Shown here piece by piece: positions 60,050-64,000 of a DNA stretch of 64,000 nt; positions within the stretch are counted from its first letter, which is position 1, and each line of letters begins with the position of its first letter. The translations under genes were made by a program, and so were the position numbers. This DNA is from Chimonanthus salicifolius. Lineage: Eukaryota > Streptophyta > Magnoliopsida > Laurales > Calycanthaceae. The stretch is taken from contig CM023540.1 in assembly GCA_013350335.1 (NCBI GenBank), positions 20,155,828 through 20,219,827 on the forward strand, given 5' to 3'. The notes beneath the pieces are model-generated. The model saw nothing but the letters and a program-made list of their open reading frames with translations. It ran no database searches and was not told the origin of the DNA.

Positions 60050-60430
60050 CATCAATCAAGCATGATAGGCAAACATGTAAAACTCTTAAAAGATAGCTGT
60101 ATCCAAGTCGCATTAGCAATGTCAAATGCTAGAGCTCGATACTCAACTTCGACAATGGATCATAAGACACTAACTTGTTTTTTTCTAGCTAAGAAGTAAA
60201 TTGGGGCCAAGAAAAATATAAAATCCACTGATGGATCGTCAACTATCTGGACAATCTGTTGTACTATGATGCCTTTGATGTAACGAAGAATATGTTAGAC
60301 AACTGCATAGTAAATGTCTGTTGGAAATTGCATGACTTGTGACACCAGATTGAATGCATAAGTGAGTCATGTCTGGTAAATATAAAGTATTGTAGCCATA
60401 GCCTACGGCCAGTTTTTGCTTTTGGACGCC
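60050..60430 (-). pseudogene. Ty1/copia pol fragment (RNase H region)
   Basis: On the minus strand broken frames read VEVEYRALAFDIANATWIQLS, the degenerate form of the SSAEAEYRALA motif of copia RNase H, preceded by remains of the reverse transcriptase tail (TMTHLCIQSGV; LRYIKG-like). Frame breaks and stops show it is dead. No LTRs are identified nearby. Confidence 0.7.
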
Positions 60431-60474
60431 TTTGTGAAGTTTCTGGTATCATATTCATGTAGTTGAAGAGGCAA

Positions 60475-60699
60475 TTAAAGACAGTAAAACCTTAGGGTTT
60501 GTGACACCCGATTTTGCTGGTGTCTGCATGGGATGAATGTTAGGTGGATTTGATTTGGAAGTTGAGAAAAAAGATGGATGGGATTGGAAATTGGTATTTG
60601 AATTTGAATTTGAATTTGATTGGGAATGTCAGCTAGGAAGGAGGATGGAGAGGAGGAAGAGGAGGAGAAGGAGGAAAGGGAAGATGGAGATGAAGCCAT
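60475..60699 (-). CDS. Possible first exon of an unidentified gene (transit-peptide-like)
   Basis: The frame begins MASSPSSLSSFSSSSSSPSS, Ser-rich and without acidic residues near the start, as in plastid transit peptides. It is preceded on the minus strand by a CT-rich leader. A weak donor (CCTAAG|GTTTTA) lies near the 3' end. No later exon is recognised downstream on this strand before PICALM1, and a copia remnant follows at once. It may be a gene start cut from its body, or a chance frame in a low-complexity CT tract. Confidence 0.25.
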   Translation of the reverse strand: MASSPSSLSSFSSSSSSPSSFLADIPNQIQIQIQIPISNPIHLFSQLPNQIHLTFIPCRHQQNRVSQTLRFYCL

Positions 60700-62373
60700 A
60701 GGAAGACAGAGGTGGAAGAGGAGGAGAAAGAGGAGGATACTGAGTCAATCTTTCTTTAATCTTTCAAATCATCTCCGATCTTCACACTGCTTCTGCATTA
60801 GCAAGGCAGCAACCAGCTAGATCAGTGGGCTTCCATTGACTGTGGGCAGTGGGCGTGTCAGCATCAACTCAATCTTTCTCCGTTATTCTTACTTTCTCGA
60901 AAGGCTGCTGAAATCCAGCATCTTCCATTTTCATCCTTCTCATTTTCATCCGTCCTATGTAAACAGCAGGCACCTTGGATTTCTTTCATTCATTTTCCTT
61001 CTTTAGCTTGTCAGCAATTTGTTGTGAAAAATCTCTATATTTTCTCCCTTTGTGTGAACAAAAATGGTCAAATAAACAATTATATCAAGCAGTAAAATAA
61101 ATCAAACGACAGTACACCAAATTTACGTCAGGGGATACGTGATGTGTTGTAGGAGAAGTTGAATTCATGACCATAATAATGGGTCGGATTTGATGACTAC
61201 AACCTTGTCTAAAGATAAACATGATTTGTGTAGAAGCACAGCAAGATTAGTTGAGCCCCTCACAGGAGTTGGGGAGGGAGAGATTTGTTGGGGCATCCCT
61301 CCTATTTGAGGTGCGCCCCACAACTCAGCGTTGACTTTCTCATGCAATATCATTCAGTTCTGACTTTTCTTCCAATCTTTGTACAGTCAACGGTGGCCAT
61401 GTTGGTGCTTGATTTGTAATGGATTTTCCCACTAATTTGGATTTATTGCTACTTAAAGAATAGCACAAGATTCGATCTTTCCTGATTTTGGTTTTTTCCA
61501 ACAAGGCCAGATACAGGTAGGTCCATCAATCCAACGTGTAGAGTTTTTGGATTCTCTCCACGTAAGCATCCACGTGGTGTACACGTTAGTAGCTGATATG
61601 TATTATGTGGGCCCATTGAATCAACAACAATTGGATTTAAGTTTCGAGGCCCAACTTGTTTTCCAATGGGTTCTGGCGTTCTGCACATGACTGATGAAAG
61701 CGGCTTTAACAGGTTGTGTTGGTGGGCCTCGTTTTCCACCGTCGGTCCGACCACACATTCGAAAACCCATAACATCAAAAGGGTTTAATTGAGCCTGCTC
61801 ATCTTCGCTCAAACTCCAGTCGAATTTAATTAAATAATTTTTTTACATAATTAAGTTCAGTTGAATTAATGTTGCTTAATTATCGTTATAATATTTTATT
61901 CCACCTATTTGACATTAATTCCATACTTCATATTGACAAATATTTCTATATATTGATTGTCTATGACTCGAATTTGTAACTTTTATAATTGTTACAGTGA
62001 GTTATTTTCCAACAAAATGGAAATATTTAATAAACAACAGAATCTTTATAAATTAAAATAAAGTTTTAGAGAAGCATCGTACTCTATTTTCCATTTAATG
62101 AATTTTTTTTATGGAAGGCTAATTTTTAATAAAATATAAGTTACTTTAAAAGAAAAAAATCTAATGAATCATGTGATACATTTGTCAAGATTGAAGAGCT
62201 TCGATGTTACTTACTAAGAACAACTTAATCCTAGATATTCCATACTTTGTAATACTTTAACTATTTTTAATTAAAGCTTACACAAATTAGTATAAACTTT
62301 TAATCAAGAATTTAAATAAAATAAAATAAATTATATTTTGCTTATTAAATTAAGTCAAATGAAGGTTCACAAC
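60700..62373. other. Spacer without recognised genes
   Basis: 60610-60740 is a GA-rich low-complexity tract on the plus strand. 61030-61145 has a copia-LTR-like phrase (ACCAAATTTACGT). Nothing else is supported. Confidence 0.5.
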
Positions 62374-62886
62374 CTTCATCAGGAGATTACTATGTCTATG
62401 CTTCTTTTCACCCAGAAGATCTTACTGCATCTCCTCAGGAGAAGAGTCCCCCTCAATCATGTCATCTTGGGTGATGAAATTGTTTACTTGATTTTGAGGT
62501 CTAGCACTGGATCTTGGAACCTCCGTAGGACACCTGAATGCCATTAGAGCCATTTTCTCAAAATTTACCATCAGCAGCATGAAGTTTTCCAACTTGCAAG
62601 GACAATCTCATCTCCACTTTTGCTGACCTTCTGTCTAATGGTCACTACACTGGCGTTTTTTGTTAATGCTTCAGGCATTCCTTGATCAGTTTATTTCTTG
62701 ATCTTTGGGCTTTTTTGCCCTGTTTATTCTTGATTCTCTTGAGCTGACTTGTTTGTCCTTCTGAGACTGATTTCTTTCTAATCCTTTGATTTTTGGTCTC
62801 GCCCAGGTTGTGAGTTACTGTGTATATTTTTTGAGCTCTCTTTGAATAATAATATACTAATCGATTCATTAAGAAAAAAAAAAAAA
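62374..62886 (+). mobile_element. Poly(A)-tailed retro-insertion with 13-bp target duplication
   Basis: GAAGGTTCACAAC lies at 62361-62373 and 62887-62899, and the insert ends in an A run (62874-62886). This is the signature of LINE-mediated retroposition. The T-rich 3' part with AATAATAATATACTAATCG looks like a 3' UTR. The first 100 bp can be read as the end of a frame (GDYYVYASFHPEDLTASPQE) closed by TGA, so the source is either a 5'-truncated LINE or a cellular mRNA. Confidence 0.75.
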
Positions 62887-63159
62887 GAAGGTTCACAACA
62901 AGTATGGGTGCCCCAAATGAGGACCACTTAAAAGGGACACAATTTTCAATTTCAAAAATTGTATAAAATCAGGTAAAGATGATAAAGAAATTCGAACAGC
63001 TTTTACCACAAGTGGCATAATAAGTCAGAAAAAAGGACAAGAAACCTCATCAGCAACTAAATCACCTGAATGGCACAAGAGTGACATGAAGGACACTTGT
63101 GATGTACCTCTTTCTATTCAAAATTTTCACCACTAATATGAGTTAAATAATTCTAATTT

Positions 63160-63320
63160 CTTTGAATTTTTGTGTGAAAAATTATGGGAAATTCAACGTA
63201 AAATCTCAACGGGTGATAGCCACTGTTCTTAGGGTACACCATGTGAAGCTATGGAGGCTCGAACCTGACATATCCTACTTCATGAGGCAGGAGATTACCT
63301 GTTGAACTACACTCGTGAGA
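63160..63320 (-). repeat. tRNA-derived SINE with perfect 16-bp target duplication
   Basis: TAAATAATTCTAATTT lies at 63144-63159 and 63321-63336. On the minus strand, A-box GTAGTTCAACAGGTAATCTC and B-box GGTTCGAGCCTCC. Same family as 6826 and 63596. Confidence 0.9.
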
Positions 63321-63419
63321 TAAATAATTCTAATTTTAATACTATATAATTTTTTATTAGATTTATTAAATTAAAGTAGAGATAGTAGATATATTATTAT
63401 GAAATTGAATCGTTAATTA

Positions 63420-63490
63420 AACTATTTAGGTTCAACCATTGGTTCAAAATGGTTTCTTAAACTGTTCTAAACCATTTTGAACAGGTTGTG
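63420..63490. repeat. Short hairpin-forming inverted repeat
   Basis: TTCAAAATGGTTTCTTAAAC and CTAAACCATTTTGAA form a perfect-arm stem of about 13 bp. It is a likely MITE remnant. Confidence 0.4.
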
Positions 63491-63595
63491 AGCATATTAT
63501 AATAATACATCATTAGTTTTAAAATTTTACTAGAAATATAGAAAATTAAAAAATTACAAAGCAAACATGGTGCTATAATAATAAAGAAGGAAAAT

Positions 63596-63776
63596 ATGGG
63601 TCTTCATACAAAAGTGGGTGTAGCTGAACTGGTTATCCTTCCACTTCAAGAAATGGGAGGTTGAGGGTTCGAGCCCCCCATGGCCTAACCTTTGTGTGCC
63701 TTAGGGATAGTGAAGTCATTCGTGGGGGTTTTATGCCTGGGTATTCCGCAGTTTCCTACATGTAAATTCAAAAAAA
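63596..63776 (+). repeat. tRNA-derived SINE with perfect 16-bp target duplication
   Basis: AATAAAGAAGGAAAAT lies at 63580-63595 and 63777-63792. A-box TGTAGCTGAACTGGTTATCC and B-box GGGTTCGAGCCCC are intact, and the tail is A-rich. It is one of the youngest-looking insertions in the window. Confidence 0.9.
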
Positions 63777-64000
63777 AATAAAGAAGGAAAATGATGCTTT
63801 GAGAGAAAGAAAAAAGAAAATAATAAGATAAATAAAAGTTATACTAATCTTTGGACAAACTGAACTATCATAAAAATTAAATTAGTCTTAGAGACCGATT
63901 CAAGTTGAATGGGATGATTTGGTTCAGTTCAAGTTTGAAACTCTACCTAATTATTCATTTGATTGTTACAAAATAAATAATAACATTTTATAACACTAAT

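Overview
The window is nuclear DNA of a flowering plant. The three recognisable genes have plant-type exon structure, GT-AG introns up to about 9.9 kb, AT-rich spacers, and very dense plant transposable elements (SINEs, TRIM/LTR elements, LINE and copia remnants, hAT-like and Stowaway-like elements). I cannot name the species from sequence alone; the long introns and repeat load suggest a large-genome angiosperm.

Gene layout. (1) 243-3715, + strand: the 3' part of a plant phosphomannomutase/phosphoglucomutase-like gene. Five exons are present and the 5' exons lie outside the window. It carries a one-base frameshift in its second visible exon and an exact-period 250-bp tandem duplication of its last intron and exon. 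(2) 7430-19690, - strand: a ten-exon gene for a 602-residue TMEM214-like (DUF2359) ER membrane protein, with a TATA box upstream. It is convergent with gene 1. (3) 33376-49892, - strand: a fifteen-exon gene for a 558-residue ANTH-domain clathrin adaptor of the plant PICALM1 type, with an intact PtdIns(4,5)P2-binding motif and four NPF tail motifs. Its seventh intron is about 9.9 kb and is a trap for transposons. The exon phases of genes 2 and 3 close without error. A possible first exon of a fourth gene (60475-60699, -) is weakly supported.

Regions between genes. 19.9-33.4 kb holds a Stowaway-like MITE, a 2.47-kb foldback element made of five 263-bp palindromic units between arms of TTCGAA palindromes, and a 3.16-kb solo LTR with 5-bp target duplications. 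50-60 kb holds a nested cluster of hAT-like elements built on a TATCGGCCGATA motif, a multimeric TRIM (four LTRs, three internal segments, one target-site duplication), a second carrier of the 263-bp palindromic units, a SINE, a second MITE and a dead copia pol fragment. 62.3-63.8 kb has a poly(A)-tailed retro-insert and two SINEs with long perfect target duplications.

The three genes have unrelated jobs (sugar phosphate metabolism, ER membrane, clathrin-mediated endocytosis); nothing suggests a cluster acting together. The most unusual content is the repeat architecture, especially the palindromic-unit foldback element and its units' reappearance inside a hAT-like element.
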